Below are positions 22,101 to 35,149 of a stretch of DNA of 64,000 nucleotides, in pieces; the stretch's first letter is position 1, and every line of letters begins with the position of its first letter. The notes beneath the pieces are model-generated. The model saw nothing but the letters and a program-made list of their open reading frames with translations. It had not been told where the DNA came from and made no database searches. Source of the DNA: Dryococelus australis (Eukaryota; Arthropoda; Insecta; Phasmatodea; Phasmatidae); the NCBI GenBank assembly GCA_029891345.1, contig CM057005.1, positions 66,473,760 through 66,537,759 on the forward strand, read 5' to 3'. Both the position numbers and the translations under genes were made by a program.

Positions 22101-22177
22101 AGTGAAACAAGTGTTATGTCTGCTTGAAGTACAACATGCATAATAACATTTCACCTCTGTAAGGGTTAACTGGGGCA
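22101..22177. repeat. Direct repeat D, copy 1 (undisturbed)
   Basis: AGTGAAACAAGTGTTATGTC through AACTGGGGCA recurs at 22889-23169, where it is interrupted by a MITE. This copy preserves the empty site: TTA at 22114-22116. Confidence 0.8.
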
Positions 22178-22888
22178 ATATACAATGACAATTCTCCACC
22201 CCTCATAGCCTGAGGCAATCCTGGGGGTTTTGGAGTATCTTGGCATTTTTGTCCATTTGGCTGGTTCGGGGCCATAGGACCCTTGAACCTGGCGGAAAAC
22301 CTGTTCTCGGGCCCTGCATCCCTTCCCACTGCTCAGGAACATTCTCCTTTTCCCATCATCTCACATTTGGCCTTCCAAGTTCTCCTATATTCAGGAGAAC
22401 ACCACTATCTAGTGGATACCTGGGCATATAGCCCAGGCACTCACCACTGCTAGCATGATTCCTATCTCATTCTGACCTCTGGGCTTTCCAAAGGAAACCA
22501 GCGAGGAAATAGAGGTCAGCTCGTGCTCCTCCTTCATTTCTATCTAGGGTTCTCCACAAACAGGCGAACCCAAAAGTGGTCCCTCCAGTCTGAATTTCTT
22601 CGCATTGAAATCCACCTTTAGGGCCCCACTGACCGTAAAAGAGTTGAGGCCCGCCACCAGGCACCACCATCCTTATTGCCCATGAAGTTTAGCCTGGGAG
22701 GCAGATACCCCTTTTAGTAAACTACGCATAGTGAACACCCGGTAGTTTCCCATGTTTGAACCTCTTCTGAATCATTGGATATCCAGTGATACCACTAAGA
22801 TGTGTGGGTTCCCTTAAACTAGGAGAGGCTATAAGTGACGCATCACTAGTCCTTCCCGGATTCATGAATCAACTTGCTCTCTGTTACT
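22178..22888. other. Unassigned GC-richer block between direct repeats
   Basis: About 710 bp with higher GC than its surroundings, bounded on both sides by copies of direct repeat D. On the minus strand a frame at 22467-22670 runs through GGCGGGCC- and GGTGG-rich sequence but has no recognisable domain. It could be the unique interior of an unclassified retroposon or a duplicated insert. Confidence 0.4.
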
Positions 22889-23169
22889 AGTGAAACAAGT
22901 GTTAAGAAGGTATCATACTAATTATGTATTTGTGCCGCTGCGGCTAAACAGGATGTAGTTTGACGGGATGGGGACAAAACATTGTTGTAAATTCAAGGTG
23001 TCACACTAGTGTGACACCTCTCATTTACATCAATATGTTGTGCTCATCCTGTCAAACTGGAGCATTTTAGCCGCAGCGGCAAAAACGTGTAGTATGACAC
23101 CGGCCATACGTCTGCTTGAGGTACAACGTGCACGATAACATTTCACGTCTGTGAGGGTTACCTGGGGCA
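22889..23169. repeat. Direct repeat D, copy 2, split by a MITE
   Basis: AGTGAAACAAGTGTTA (22889-22904) matches the start of copy 1. The rest (CGTCTGCTTGAGGTACAAC to CCTGGGGCA) resumes after the MITE at about 23109. Confidence 0.8.
22905..23105. mobile_element. Palindromic MITE, copy 2
   Basis: The left end AGAAGGTATCATACTA is degenerate, and the right end TAGTATGACACCGGCC is intact. The palindromic core contains GCCGCTGCGGCTAAA, CATTGTTGTAAAT and GGTGTCACAC/GTGTGACACC, as in copy 1. TTA at 22902-22904 and ATA at 23106-23108 are the flanks, and the empty site at 22114 reads TTA. Confidence 0.82.
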
Positions 23170-23432
23170 GTGAGTAGTGAAGAGATTTGGGCAGCTCTTA
23201 ACAGCGAGGTCTTGAGAGTCAATTAGGGTGAAGTGAGTTGAGTATGGAGCAGCGCCGGAGTGTAAAGGGCGGGGGAAATGGGACATCCCCGAGAAAACCC
23301 GCCAACCAATGGCATCGTCTGGCACGATTCCCACTTTGCAAAAATCTGGATTTAACTGGCAAGGGATTGAACCCAGTTCACCTTGGTGGGAGGCGAGCAG
23401 TCCAACCGCTCGGCCACTAAGGTAGTGAGGGG
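23158..23432 (-). mobile_element. tRNA-derived SINE, best-preserved copy
   Basis: Minus-strand head: A box TGGCCGAGCGG at about 23416 and B box GGTTCAATCCC at about 23370, with anticodon-arm-like sequence between (GACTGCTCGCCTCCCACC). The body follows: GTGGGAATCGTGCCAGACG, GGCGGGTTTTCTCGGGG, CACTCCGGCGCTGCTCC and CTCTCAAGACCTCGCTG, ending in CAAATCTCTTCACTAC. The A and B boxes mark an internal RNA polymerase III promoter. This copy defines the family for the other fragments. Confidence 0.9.
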
Positions 23433-25130
23433 CCTGAAGGTCTATCCGCTTCGGTTTGTCCCGGGAGTGTTTGGACACAGAGGAGAAAAGTGTACAGAGA
23501 CAAAATGGTGTTGCAGTTCCTTTAATGTAAGCCGACAATGGGCTCGAGCGACATTATATTGACCGCCACTAGTAAAAACGCTTAAACACCATCTTTGAAG
23601 GCACAGCACAAAGATCCACCTGCCGATACATCCAGGACTCTCATAATAACCCGAAGCAGGTAGCCTCTCGGACCCCTCACTACCCCATTTAAAATATATT
23701 GCTCCAAAACAGACTTTTATATACTACTTACGTATGATAGTTTCTCAGAGTCTCAATAAATTACTAATAAATTACTTTAAGTGAATTTAAAATTTTAAGA
23801 GAAATTTAATTTTGATTTTTGCAATAAGCAAAACTTTTTTGAGCAGTGCATACTGTGCAGATAAGTTTTAAACTATTTGTATGCATTTGGTGTAATATTT
23901 TTTGGGTTTTAAGAACAACAGTACTTGTCGTCACACCTAAAAATTGAAACAATATGCCGCATTGTTACTGAAAATTCCTTTGACACAAGTTTTTTTTATA
24001 ATCCTCGGTATTCTATATGTTAAGCACCTGTAATATATAATGTTTAATTTATTGAATTTAAAATACATTTATTACGTTCATCAAATTAATACATAATTCA
24101 ATAAAATATTTATATTTTCTTGTAATGTCATGTGAAATTTGTTTTCATTTATTGGTCATTCGTTGCTACACTTAGACATTTTTATATTGTTAAGCAATAG
24201 ATGAAGTAATTATTTTATCATTATATATCTGAAAATATCATGTTTGTACTTAAGAAATAAAAGAATGTGCTAGGTGCAACAGTATTCCAGAAGTTAGAAA
24301 TATCTAGCTGATATTTGAACAAGTAATAGTATAAGCACTGTCTGAAGTGAAGTGCTTTTCCTTCCTTTATATTTACAATAGAAATATCAATAATTAGAAA
24401 TAGGAGACAATAGTTGTAATGATGAAAATGAAACATTTGTGTTTGATTTATTTTTTTTTTACTGACCAATTATCGTCTTCCAACATGATAGACACAATGC
24501 TGCCAACCAAAACAATAATATGTGTCGAGCATGCCATAGCTGTTGCTAGTTGGTCCACCTGTTAGAGACGGTAAAATACGCACAAACGGTTTATCAACGA
24601 AGAGCAGTATTTTGTTGTGAAATGATATTAGCAATATTATTAGTGATTGTAAAATAATGTAAATATTTGAGGGTGTGATTTATATTGAAATATAGATACT
24701 TCCCTACAAGTAGTATTTCGTCGGAGGTTTTTTTTACACTACGATCAGATTTAGAAGACATTATTCCTTTTCCAAACAACATTTACCATAACTAGTGAGT
24801 GTGAACATGAAAGATACAATCTCAAATCTCGTTTGCAAGTCAACATATTGTCCAATAGTGGTTACAATCAATGTGTGGTGTTACCCATTCTCTGCGACGT
24901 CATAACACCCTTAGGCATTTTAGCCTACTTTCCTTGGAAAGATTGGCTTATCGAAATCATGCAAATGTCTAGTCTGGATGAATGTGTTTCACCCCCCACC
25001 ACAAATAATTTTTGAACCCTTAAACCTAATTTCACCAAACTCTGTACACACATAGTACTCAGTAATGACATCCCTGACTTCTAAAATTTTCAACTACGCT
25101 GGGTACTTATTTTCAAAATGGTGGCCATTT
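23433..25130. other. AT-rich stretch with no recognised gene
   Basis: Mostly T/A-rich sequence and short frames. Nothing assignable. Confidence 0.5.
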
Positions 25131-25139
25131 AAAAATTGT

Positions 25140-26860
25140 GGGTGCTACATCATATCTCAGGAACCATTTAACCGATTTAAACCGAATTTGGTAGGTTGAC
25201 AGTGCATCGTAAAATCATTGAATTCAGAGGGATATTGTTATTGATTCGCCATCTTGGAAGATGGCACAAAATGAACAATAATAATAATCTTTTATGTAAT
25301 ATCTCTGAAGCTGCTATCCTGATACCAGCCATATTTGGCACACGACTAATAGTATGGCATGTAATGTAAATATATGCAATTTAAATATGTAAAGAACTTA
25401 TTTCCAAAATTGTAGACATATAAATATTTTAGGTTTATTTGCTATCGCCACAATATTGTTTGACCAAAATCTACCAAACCTGGTACGCTGAAAGTATCTA
25501 CTACATGCATCAAATGTTATTCTATAGCCTCTTTTGTTCGCCAATTTGTAAGATAGCGCCAAATGAATCAATAAAGTTTTTATCCTAAATCTTGGGAAAC
25601 AATCAACCAATTCATACCAGATTTGTCTAACAAGTAGTGTTATGATAAGTTCATGTAAACTGACATGTTTTAAGTGGGTCAAAGACTTAGTTCCCAAATG
25701 GCGGCCATATAAACATTTTAGCTTGGTATGCTATGTGTACGAAACTATGTAACCAAATTCAATTAACTTTGTTTGCAAGCAGTATATATTGCAACCATCA
25801 AATGAATCTATCCAGAGCCGATTTTGTTGCAGTTTTGCAAGAGAGCACTGTACAAATAAACAAAGTTTTGTCGTATCTAGGGAAACAACAGATTCCTGCC
25901 AAATTTGACAAACGAGTAGTACTATGATAGGCCATGTAAACTGATACGTTTCAGAGGACCAGGTATTTACATTAAAAATAGCGGTTATATAAACATTTTA
26001 GCATAGAATGCTATATCTACGAAACCATGTAACCAGTTTCAACTTAAGATAGAACCACATGAAAGTTAAGCTTTTGTGTTCTATCTCAGGGAAACAATTA
26101 ACTGGTGATTCCCGCCAGATTCAGGCGACAAATTATACTTTTGTAGAGCTAATATTTTCAAAGTAAACATGCAAATTTTAGGTTAGTGTGCCATACGTCC
26201 CAAATAATGTCAACCAAAATGTGTATGCTGGCAGTATATATGGCAAACATTGAATTTGCTAATACGTCGGGGTCCATACAACCAATTCCCACTAAATAGT
26301 GCATTTTGGTACTGCTATAGTAAGTCATGCAATATTACATGTTTTGAATAGGTCTTTAATTTTTTTTTATTAATTTGATGTAGTTTGAATAATTTATATT
26401 AGTGCCTTATACATATTAAACAATAGAACAAAAGTAGACAAAACTTAGTATACTAATAATTCACATCAAAAGCATCAAATACATCAGAGAGGTTCTTTTG
26501 CCCATTTTTTTGCAAAATAGTGCCAAGTGAGGAAATGGAAAATTTATGCCGTATTTCGGCATTCATGCAGTATTTCTGTAACCAATCAACTTAATTCCCA
26601 CTACATTTTGCACACTAGACGTGCTATAGTAAGTCATGCAAAAGTACACAATTTAAGGTCGTCACAAACTTATTTTTAAAATTGTTTTCATATAATTTAG
26701 ATAAATTTGTCATACCTATTAAACCATTCAACCAAATTTAACCACTAAAGCTTTTATGCCGTATCTGGGAAACCAATCAACATTTCAAAACTATTCATAC
26801 AAGTAGTGCTATAATAGGCCATATAACCCTACATGACTTAAGTCGCTCAGGCACTCCTTT
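25140..26860. repeat. Degenerate tandem repeat, period about 280-285 bp
   Basis: A unit containing GGGAAACAATCAACCAATTC, ACAAGTAGTGTTATGATA, GGCCATGTAAACTGA, GGCGGCCATATAAACATTTT and TGCTATGTGTACGAAAC recurs in diverged form. For example GGGAAACAATCAACC at about 25595 and GGGAAACAACAGATTCC at about 25878, or CGAAACTATGTAACC at about 25739 and CGAAACCATGTAACC at about 26019. Each unit seems to hold two related halves of about 140 bp, each with a GAAAC-n-AACCAATT-like core. Later units are shorter and more diverged. No coding content. Confidence 0.75.
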
Positions 26861-26939
26861 TCAAAAAAATAGTTTAGTAATTATTTAAGATAAGTAAACA
26901 CTATCTAACGAAACAGTGTACTGATTACAACCGAAGTTG

Positions 26940-27070
26940 ATGCTCCAAACACTGCCTCCATAAAGCAGTTGGCTACATGCCAGCCTAAAGTAGGAGGGTT
27001 TCTGGGTTTGAGTCCCTGATAAGAGAGCGGGTAAAACACGTGTTTATTTATAATTGTATCACAAGTATCC
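26940..27070 (+). mobile_element. Possible second tRNA-related SINE
   Basis: CATAAAGCAGTTGGCTACATG resembles an A-box region, and TCTGGGTTTGAGTCCCTGATA about 60 bases on is a good B-box/T-arm-like stretch. The body differs from the main SINE family. It could also be a decayed tRNA-like pseudogene. Confidence 0.4.
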
Positions 27071-29021
27071 TGCCCAACACTTAAGTCAAAACTATCTAGA
27101 TTTTGAATAGAGCTATGCATACTAAGTAAAGACATTTATTGTAAATGGCCTATTAGAAACGTACACACCCTACAATTTCTTTGTCATTCGCAACAATATT
27201 TTTCAAGCAAATTTTTCGCTTGTGTGAACGAATCCGTCACGCAGCACGTTTCACTTGTCACAATGTGAAAATAATGATTTGTCGTTGCATTGAAAAAAAT
27301 ATTAGGCAAAAACATTTGGAAGCTGTCGGGTTGGGATTTAGAATGTTAACATTTTTTTGGTTAACTATACAAGGTCATTTTGGAAGTCAGTATGAGAGTG
27401 GGTATGAAGACTTTTGATAATTTTACCTCTAGTTGCTAATTGTCAGACACTTCCCTTCTTTGCAAACATAACTAAATCCAAACACATACCCGAGTTATAA
27501 ATAGGATGATGACATTTGATATTTATAACGTTAATCAACTGTTTTATATTACTGCATTAATGCTACCAACGATGGCCATGGCTTCTTGCTTTTCATTAAA
27601 TTACATCTCGTGTGAATCAACCACACCTGTCACGCATATAGATTTACTCAATTTCACGCGTGCACTATGACCTTCGGACAACGCAATTACAGTTACAAAC
27701 AAGTCCAAAATACGAGAATACAAAGAAATTGGCAACAGCTCGCAGCAAACACATACAACAGAAAAAATTGGTTTTGGCTGTGTTGGGGGCAATGCTCTTT
27801 GTTTTGGGTGAAAACGTCTGTGTTGACGCGCTTGACACCTTGATGAACATTTTACGTTCCCAGCACCGCTTCACTCAATCATATAAGGTATATGGGTATC
27901 ACTGGATTGCTTTTGAGATGCTCTTTCCAACTGTATACAATTTCTTTATTTCCACTTGGCTTTTTGACGAGTATAGGCCAAAATTGTGTTAAATTTTCTT
28001 AATGTTTTACATTAAACACACAAAATTTCACCATAACCGTGCCACACAAATGTTTTTATACACACGATTGAATGATCTTGACAAGAGCTGTTGAATGAAA
28101 CTTAAAAAAGCATTGTAGCTTCTCGTAGTCAAAAGTAATACTACGCAGAAGTTATGAGATGTGGCGAAACAAACTGAAAATTGTGCCCCCCCGGCACGTG
28201 CCATGCTTCACAGTCCTCGCGCAACATAACACATTTTTTGATCCTTTGGCAATCAAGTGGTGTAATTGAATTTTGAATGTAGACAATACATTCGGAGCTG
28301 CAACGCCAAACTGTATCCCCTGGTTTTGTTACCATTGGATTTTCTCGATTGCCTCCCACTGTGGTCGCAAACTTATAGACTTATTCATGTCAAAACCACA
28401 CAAAATCTAAAGCCAAAAAATAGAGAAGACTCCAGAAATGCGAGGAAACATGAAAATGGTACCCTACCCATTACCCCGAGCCCAAAAGTTAGTACCATAC
28501 GCCTTGGTGGCCACACAAGCACACTGTATATTTACTCGTAGACACACTGCCCGGGCAAAGTCATCTTTCCCACAGTACCTTTCTCAACAACAAATCACAT
28601 TTCTCTTTCCCTTGAAACAGAACACAAGCAGAGCAGTCATGTATCCGGAGGTGAGAGGTAGATACTACCTGAGTGCCAAGTCGTTGCCAATGAGTCTAGG
28701 TAATAACAGCTGAATGCTATTATAGAACCGGTCAGCCGAACATGCATCAATTCCGTAGTGAAAATATTGCTAATTTTTATTGACACTTTTAAAGCTCCTT
28801 ATTGCGAAATGTTGAACTAGGGAGTGGCTCGCACACTAAACCAACACAACCTACCAATCAACCTACTTTGCCACAACTACAGTCAAATGCACACACACAT
28901 GAAAATCCCCTTACATCTCAAAAAGTGCTTGTCGGATTTTCAAAATAATCGCATCACTGAACTCATTGCTTAACAGAATGTTATGCTCCTGGGAGAATAG
29001 AGTACATATATTCCTACTTGG

Positions 29022-29046
29022 AAAAAAAAAAAAAAAAAAAAAAAAA
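29022..29046 (+). repeat. Poly(A) run
   Basis: Twenty-five consecutive A. It could be a retroposon tail, but no element was recognised directly upstream. Confidence 0.85.
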
Positions 29047-29207
29047 CCAAAATTGAAATTGCTATCTCGGTAATTAATTACATCTATGAACAGGCATGTG
29101 TGTTTGTATAGGGCCAAATATATATTTAGTTCCCCTAACAAAATATATATTTGAATAAACAACATCTCTGTGTTGAGCCAAAAAAAATTAAGACTGTCAA
29201 CTAAATA

Positions 29208-29690
29208 TTTTGTTGAATCAACTGTATATATTTGTTTGGCTACTCATTTGACTGCCTTCGTTCGAAAATACAGCTCGAGAGTTTGTTTGTATTTTTTGTG
29301 ACCATGAGAATAGCAACCGTGTTTGTTAATGCATCTATTGATGCTTAACATTCGTATAAACACATTAATAAAACAATGCAAAAAGAAACTGACTAGTAAA
29401 GCTGTAAAACTTGACACATTTGTTTGCACACATTGTTTAATATTTGCAGTATATCTATTTAAAAGCTTGCCCACGTCATCAATTGTCACATTAGCAGAGA
29501 TTACTAAGGTATAAGGCACGGATATAGGTGATGTAGGTTCGAAACACGGTCAAACTCGTAAAAAATGTTTATATCGGCCCAAACCGTTTAATGTACGTGT
29601 AGCCAAACAAATCTTACAGTTTGGGGCAACCAAATGAGAACAACAAACTAATTTGGTTGTACCAAACAAATCTCGTTTGATTCAACAAAA
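29208..29690. mobile_element. Candidate inverted-repeat element, about 480 bp
   Basis: TTTTGTTGAATCAA followed by ATTTGTTTGGCTAC at 29208-29243 is mirrored at 29660-29690 (CCAAACAAATCTCG then TTGATTCAACAAAA). A second inverse of the inner half lies at 29599-29621 (GTAGCCAAACAAAT). No transposase and no clear target duplication. Confidence 0.5.
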
Positions 29691-30230
29691 CCTTATGACC
29701 CCCATAGAGTCATTTATGGATTCGAAATCAAAATTTTGACACCTTCAGCAGTTCAAAAGATATTTGTGGTAAACATCTTACCTGAATATACCTGTATACT
29801 GTTTGGACACAACCTTATCGATCTTGACCATGGAGCTTATCTATCGCCAACTTCTCGCGGCAATGACAACACGTCGGCCAGAGAGACAGGTTACTGTTCA
29901 AGTGATCTGTCAGAGACCAGGTGTTCAACACTTAGTGTTAACTGCTGCCAGTGCACCATCTCTCTATCAAAAAGTCTTCGGCCACGAGACCGAAATAAAA
30001 GCCTAGGTAGACTCGCACTACATGAATCCAGTGCTTCGTGCACTGGCATACTACTGACGGCATGTTTTTCAACAGAAAACATTTGCTAAATTATTCTTAC
30101 GATAATTTCAGTTTTGACAAGTGTGGCAACTGCCTGTAGGGCAGTTTCCGTAGTAGGATTTCAGGTGAAATGAAATGGTGATTCACAAATTATATTTTGG
30201 AGCTCGGGAGAGGCAAAGCTCGTGCAAGTT

Positions 30231-30300
30231 CAGGGGCTGATCCAAGAGAGGGGCACAAGGGCCATGACCCCTGCCCCCCCCCCCCCCACCCCCTGTGAAA
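30231..30300 (+). mobile_element. hAT-like terminal fragment with C run
   Basis: CAGGGGCTGATCCAAGAG, then GGGGCACAAGGGCCATGACCCC, then a run of C. This resembles the terminal region of a widespread hAT-type MITE group with CAGGGGCGGATCC ends. No matching other end was found nearby. Confidence 0.4.
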
Positions 30301-31582
30301 CTGCAAAACGCCTTCCAGTTATTTTAGAACACACATTTATCTACAGTGTTTCTTGTCCATCTTTCATACTTCTACATTTGATCAAATTGTTTGAAAAACC
30401 CTTTGACGAAGCAAGAAACAAAATTGTCCCTTGAGAATGCTTTTCTTGCCCAACTGTGTTTCGTTTTGTTATTTGTTACATGTAGTTAAATATTTCTGTA
30501 TTATTTGTGAGTAGCGTATGTAGTCAAACATGTTATACTTTTTATAAGCATATATGTCCAAACTATAGCTGGCAGATGCTGTGTGCTAATTACGAATAAC
30601 TACTTAAGAGTTATGATGTACCTACATGAAGGTATGAATTTCAGTTTGTTTAGTTCAAGATTTCTTAATGAAATAAAGTATACCAAAGTTTAAAAAGTGT
30701 ATTTTATTTTAATATTTAAGACAACATGCTAAGACTCTTTGACTCCTTGAAAATTTAAATAAAACTGTACTGTTATTGTTTCGAAAAGGTTGCGTGAGGG
30801 AGAGAAAATGTAAATTATTTGTTTCCCTTGTACCCTATTGTACTCTGTCAGACTACACTACAACTTTTATTTTCAATTAGTCTTTGATGTCTTAAATTCA
30901 ATTCATGTAGTTATGGATTTAGGGCCCAGACTTTTATGTAAATGAATCAGATAAATAATGGACATGGGAAGCAATTACTGTATGTGTATGGCGTCGCCCT
31001 CATGAATGGATGGAGAAGGTAGGGGAAATGGCACATCTGCAGTTGCCAGACGTCACTCGAGTCATTCGAACAAACTTAAAATACTTGAATGTTATATTTA
31101 TTCATTCATTCAGAAAAAAAACTTAGCTTATCCTAGGGATCTGAAGACTGGTTACACATAGGATACTATTAACATCTCAATTACCATTATGCTTACCGGA
31201 ATAGTAGGAAATGCATACTTGAGCAAGCTTCTCACTGGAACAGATCCAAACAACATTGCCCTTTTGCTTGATAAAGCATTTCGCACTTTCATTTGGAAAT
31301 TTTGTATCAAATACATAAAACCACTTGTCAATCCATGAATAAGCAACACTACCAGGAAATATACTCAAAGTTTCAATAGAATGCTTAATTTTATTCCAAG
31401 TAGGGGAGTGTGGATACAAGATAAAATTCGTTAGAATAAAATGCACAAATAAAATAGAAAAATCCCTTTACTCAGATTAAAATTAAAATTATATAAAAAA
31501 TTCAATTTTAAATAAATGTATCTGTGTTTAGGTAATAAATCAATGTCCAGATAACAGGATTTTGTAATTTGTGAGTAGTCCT

Positions 31583-33446
31583 ATAGTCCATTCCCCATTG
31601 GAAGTAATTTTCTCGGGGCCCTGCTAAATATATACTTGCAGGCCCGTTTAGTATCCTTCCGCCAAAAGTAAACAAACATTGCCATATAGCATCTGTCAAA
31701 ATCAATGTTTACATTCCATTGTGAGTGTACATATCTTCATATACTTTCACTACACCTAAAAATACATTGAAATGTGACTTCTACTTTTATACCTGTCAAA
31801 TGTGTTGTTTACTGTTTACAGCTTTTCAAAGAATTCTGTCATATTCCAAAAACCATTCCGTATGAATATTCACAGTTTAGGCCTCCAACATTATTTAGGT
31901 CAGTTTTATGACGTTTTAAAAATGCCTGAATTGAAGACAGTTCTTACAGTTATTTTACGTTAACATATTTGTTTTCAACAACATAGCTCAATACACGTAA
32001 TGCACTATAGTATTTTGCCGACACTGTGTTTAACACTGTTACAACTGCGAGGTAAAGGGCTGTACTAATTGTAATTATCCTTTTGTTATTGATATGTGTG
32101 GGGTCATTTCTCTAAAAGGACGGCCTCAGTTGGAATAAATATTAAAACGAAGGAACAACCAGTGAAAAAAGGCACATTAAATTCAAGCACGTAACTCGTG
32201 TTGCTCATTTTTGTCATACAAACTCTAAAAGATAGGCTTGTTTGTGTGCATGTTCACCACTAAGGTAACTTTTATTCCGCTCATATTTCTATGTATTGCT
32301 ACTTACTGTTTATTAGGTTTATTGAAATTTATTGGGCTGGGCTTAGTATTTTTCTTCTGTGATTGTGGCAAAGTATGTTACACAACTGTGTTTCAAACCC
32401 CTTTGGGCAAAGGTACAACATTGTGATAAATAAACAGACATATATGTAAATAATTAACTTTGTCATAAAAACAGTTCACATTTAAAATGTATAAATAGTG
32501 CTAATCAAATATTTGAAATCACGCACACACATGGCCAGCGTATCGGCCAAGATGCACAAAGGCACGCCATTTCACAGACGCAATGATTAACGAAACACAC
32601 GGCACGGTATATTTATTACTGCCGTGGAAAAACAGATTTTTCACATCATCGTAACTTACCTAGGTAGGTTAAAAAAAACTCGTCTACAAACGTGATGTAT
32701 TAACTTGAAGTATTTTTTGAGTAAGAATAATTTACGTTTTGTTTCACAAAAAGAAACATTCCATGTCGTGACTCGCCACATCTGCCAAAGTCACCATCAT
32801 ATCTAAATATATTAAAATATGTATTCAAACATTAAAATCTCTTTTCAGTTGTAAATTACAAATTCAAAAATCATTATTTTGCTGTAATGAGTATGTAATA
32901 TGCTGCAATTGGAAACATGTATAATTTGCTTGTATTCTAGCAAAGTAAAATTTCCCGAGTGTGAAAGAGATGAAGAAAGAGAGCGAGTTCGACAAGCCTC
33001 GCCAGCAGACGGTTTTTCAATTGCTTTTTCGCTCAATAAAACAATACCGTACTATTACAGCCTACTCACAATATTTTCTGCGGTTATTTTAAACTGTAAA
33101 AATGAGATATGTTGTCTTCGGGGCTACTTAAATATTTAAATATTTCGATAGGCACCGTTTAATTTACAAATGGTATACTAAAAATGAGGTTTAAATAATA
33201 TTTTAACTTTGAACTAATTCTTACTGGTCGTTGCCAACATATTGCTGCACTCGCTTTTGTTAATTAATATTTTAAAAAGAAATAAATATTACAAGTTATT
33301 CAATAATATAGTACTCTAAAGTTAACCACAGTGTTATATATTTCTGGAATACAGGTTATTGAAAAAACGGGTGACATGTTATGCCTAGAGTGTTTTTTCA
33401 AAGGTTGATTTTCATAATTTGCTTCCAATCAGGAATGGACTATAAA
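31583..33446. mobile_element. 1.86 kb non-coding TIR element, copy 1
   Basis: The left end TATAGTCCATTCCCCATTGG is mirrored at the right end by CCAATCAGGAATGGACTATA (33425-33444). The interior aligns with 62968-64000: AGTATCCTTCCGCCAAA, TTTACATTCCATTG, GGCGGCCTCAGTTGGAATAAA-like sequence and ACTGTAAAAATGAGAT. TA lies at both ends, so a Tc1/mariner-type TA target is possible. No transposase frame exists, so it would depend on another element. Copy 1 has two internal stretches (about 32212-32460 and 32600-32780) missing from copy 2. Confidence 0.75.
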
Positions 33447-35149
33447 TTCCCCCTAAGACAGATTCAACACATCAACATATTGTACAAATTCATATGTGGA
33501 ATTTTGTTCTGGTTCAGCTTAACACTTTCCCAAACCCTAATAGTGTTCAGTTACATTTCTTGGTGATGCTACATGGGTAGGATTTCACAAGAATTCGGGA
33601 CTCTAAATCTTTTACCACTGGGATTAAATGTTTTTAAAACCCTAGATCACTGTCATTATGCCAATTAAATTAACTGTTCATTTCATTAAAAGTAGTATTT
33701 AATCAAGTTCGGCAAATAACTAGACTGGAAGTTACCAGATTACCAGATGTGTTGACCGCCGGGTACCGCAGCACACAATGTCTGCATCGTCAACAGTCAG
33801 TTTTCGCTCAACCGTGATTTAGGACTACGCCTATTCTTAACTTGCCTGGAAAGTGTCCTACTACTAAAAACAAAATATGCCAAGTAAAAATCAACTTATT
33901 TCCAGCCGTCACACACAATTTTGCGTGTGGATTACTACGGCTACTTTTGATTGAAACGTTCACTTTTTGAATGATGGCGGCAGAGAGAGGAACTAATAGG
34001 AATCATCATGGCTGATTCAAACTTTGAATAGCAGAAGTCCTATGACATCACAACAGCTGCGATAATTAAAAAATTACGAAAAATGTTTGTACATTGAAAA
34101 CATTAAACTAATAACTGTACTTTGTAAGACTTTCAAAAGAGTCCATATATTAAGTAAAACAGCCAGATAATAAAATATCTCAACCAAATACAATTAATAA
34201 GGTTTCATTAATAATTATTTGGTGTGCAAGGTAAACAAGCAATGTTAGGATCAGGGCTGCAAAATTAAGTGTTGTTAAGTTTCAAAACAGAAACCTAAGT
34301 AGGACCAGTCAGGACTATTGTGATACAAAAAAAACTTTTCATGATTTCTAGTTGACAAACATAGTTATAAACATGGAAAAAAATACTGACAAATGCAACT
34401 TTACTTCCTCCATCATTCTACTTACATATAAAAAATATATAGCTTGAGTAAGTTCTACAAAAAATTATTTTTTATGTATCACAATAGCTTTGATCAAATG
34501 GGCTATTACGATTCAGGTTGAGGGTTATTGTGATACACCCATAACAACTCGTGAACAAACAACTCTATAAAGGATTGGGGGTTTTTTGTTACAGGCCCAT
34601 GTCTAGTGTATCACTGGTACAACTTAAACTAAATTTTTACAAGTTATTTTTTAGTTATGGTCCAGAATGTGCCCACACAGAATAAAATATTTTTGGTAAT
34701 GTTTAAAATTTATTTCAATATTCCTACATTATGTACTAGTTATGAAACATCCAATATAAGAATTATACATTGTTTATAAGTAAAAAATATCAGTGGGAGA
34801 ATTTTTTCAAGCACACAGGCATTGATATTCAGTAAAAGTTTTTCTGGAGCAGTGTACCAAATTTCTTAATGCTGCTTTGAATGAAAAGTCGTACAACACA
34901 CTCTGATTTACTTTCACACAAACAGGTTATTATCAAAACAAAGTTTTTGAGTTTTTTTCTACATAAAAGGGCACTGTCACACAGGGGCACTTTTTACCCA
35001 AAAGGAATTTGTCTCGCTGCAGCATTTCATTTTTAATTTTGACAAATATGTGGTCAAACTTCAGTCACAGATAAGGGTTTCTGAAGCTGTTTTAAAAAAT
35101 TTTAGGCTTCAATAATATCAACTAGTTTTGAAAATTAATATTTGTAGCA

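Noticed and set aside
27660..27992. 110-codon plus-strand frame with hydrophobic patches
   Set aside because: The composition is ambiguous, a same-length frame is open on the opposite strand, and there is no motif or promoter/exon support.
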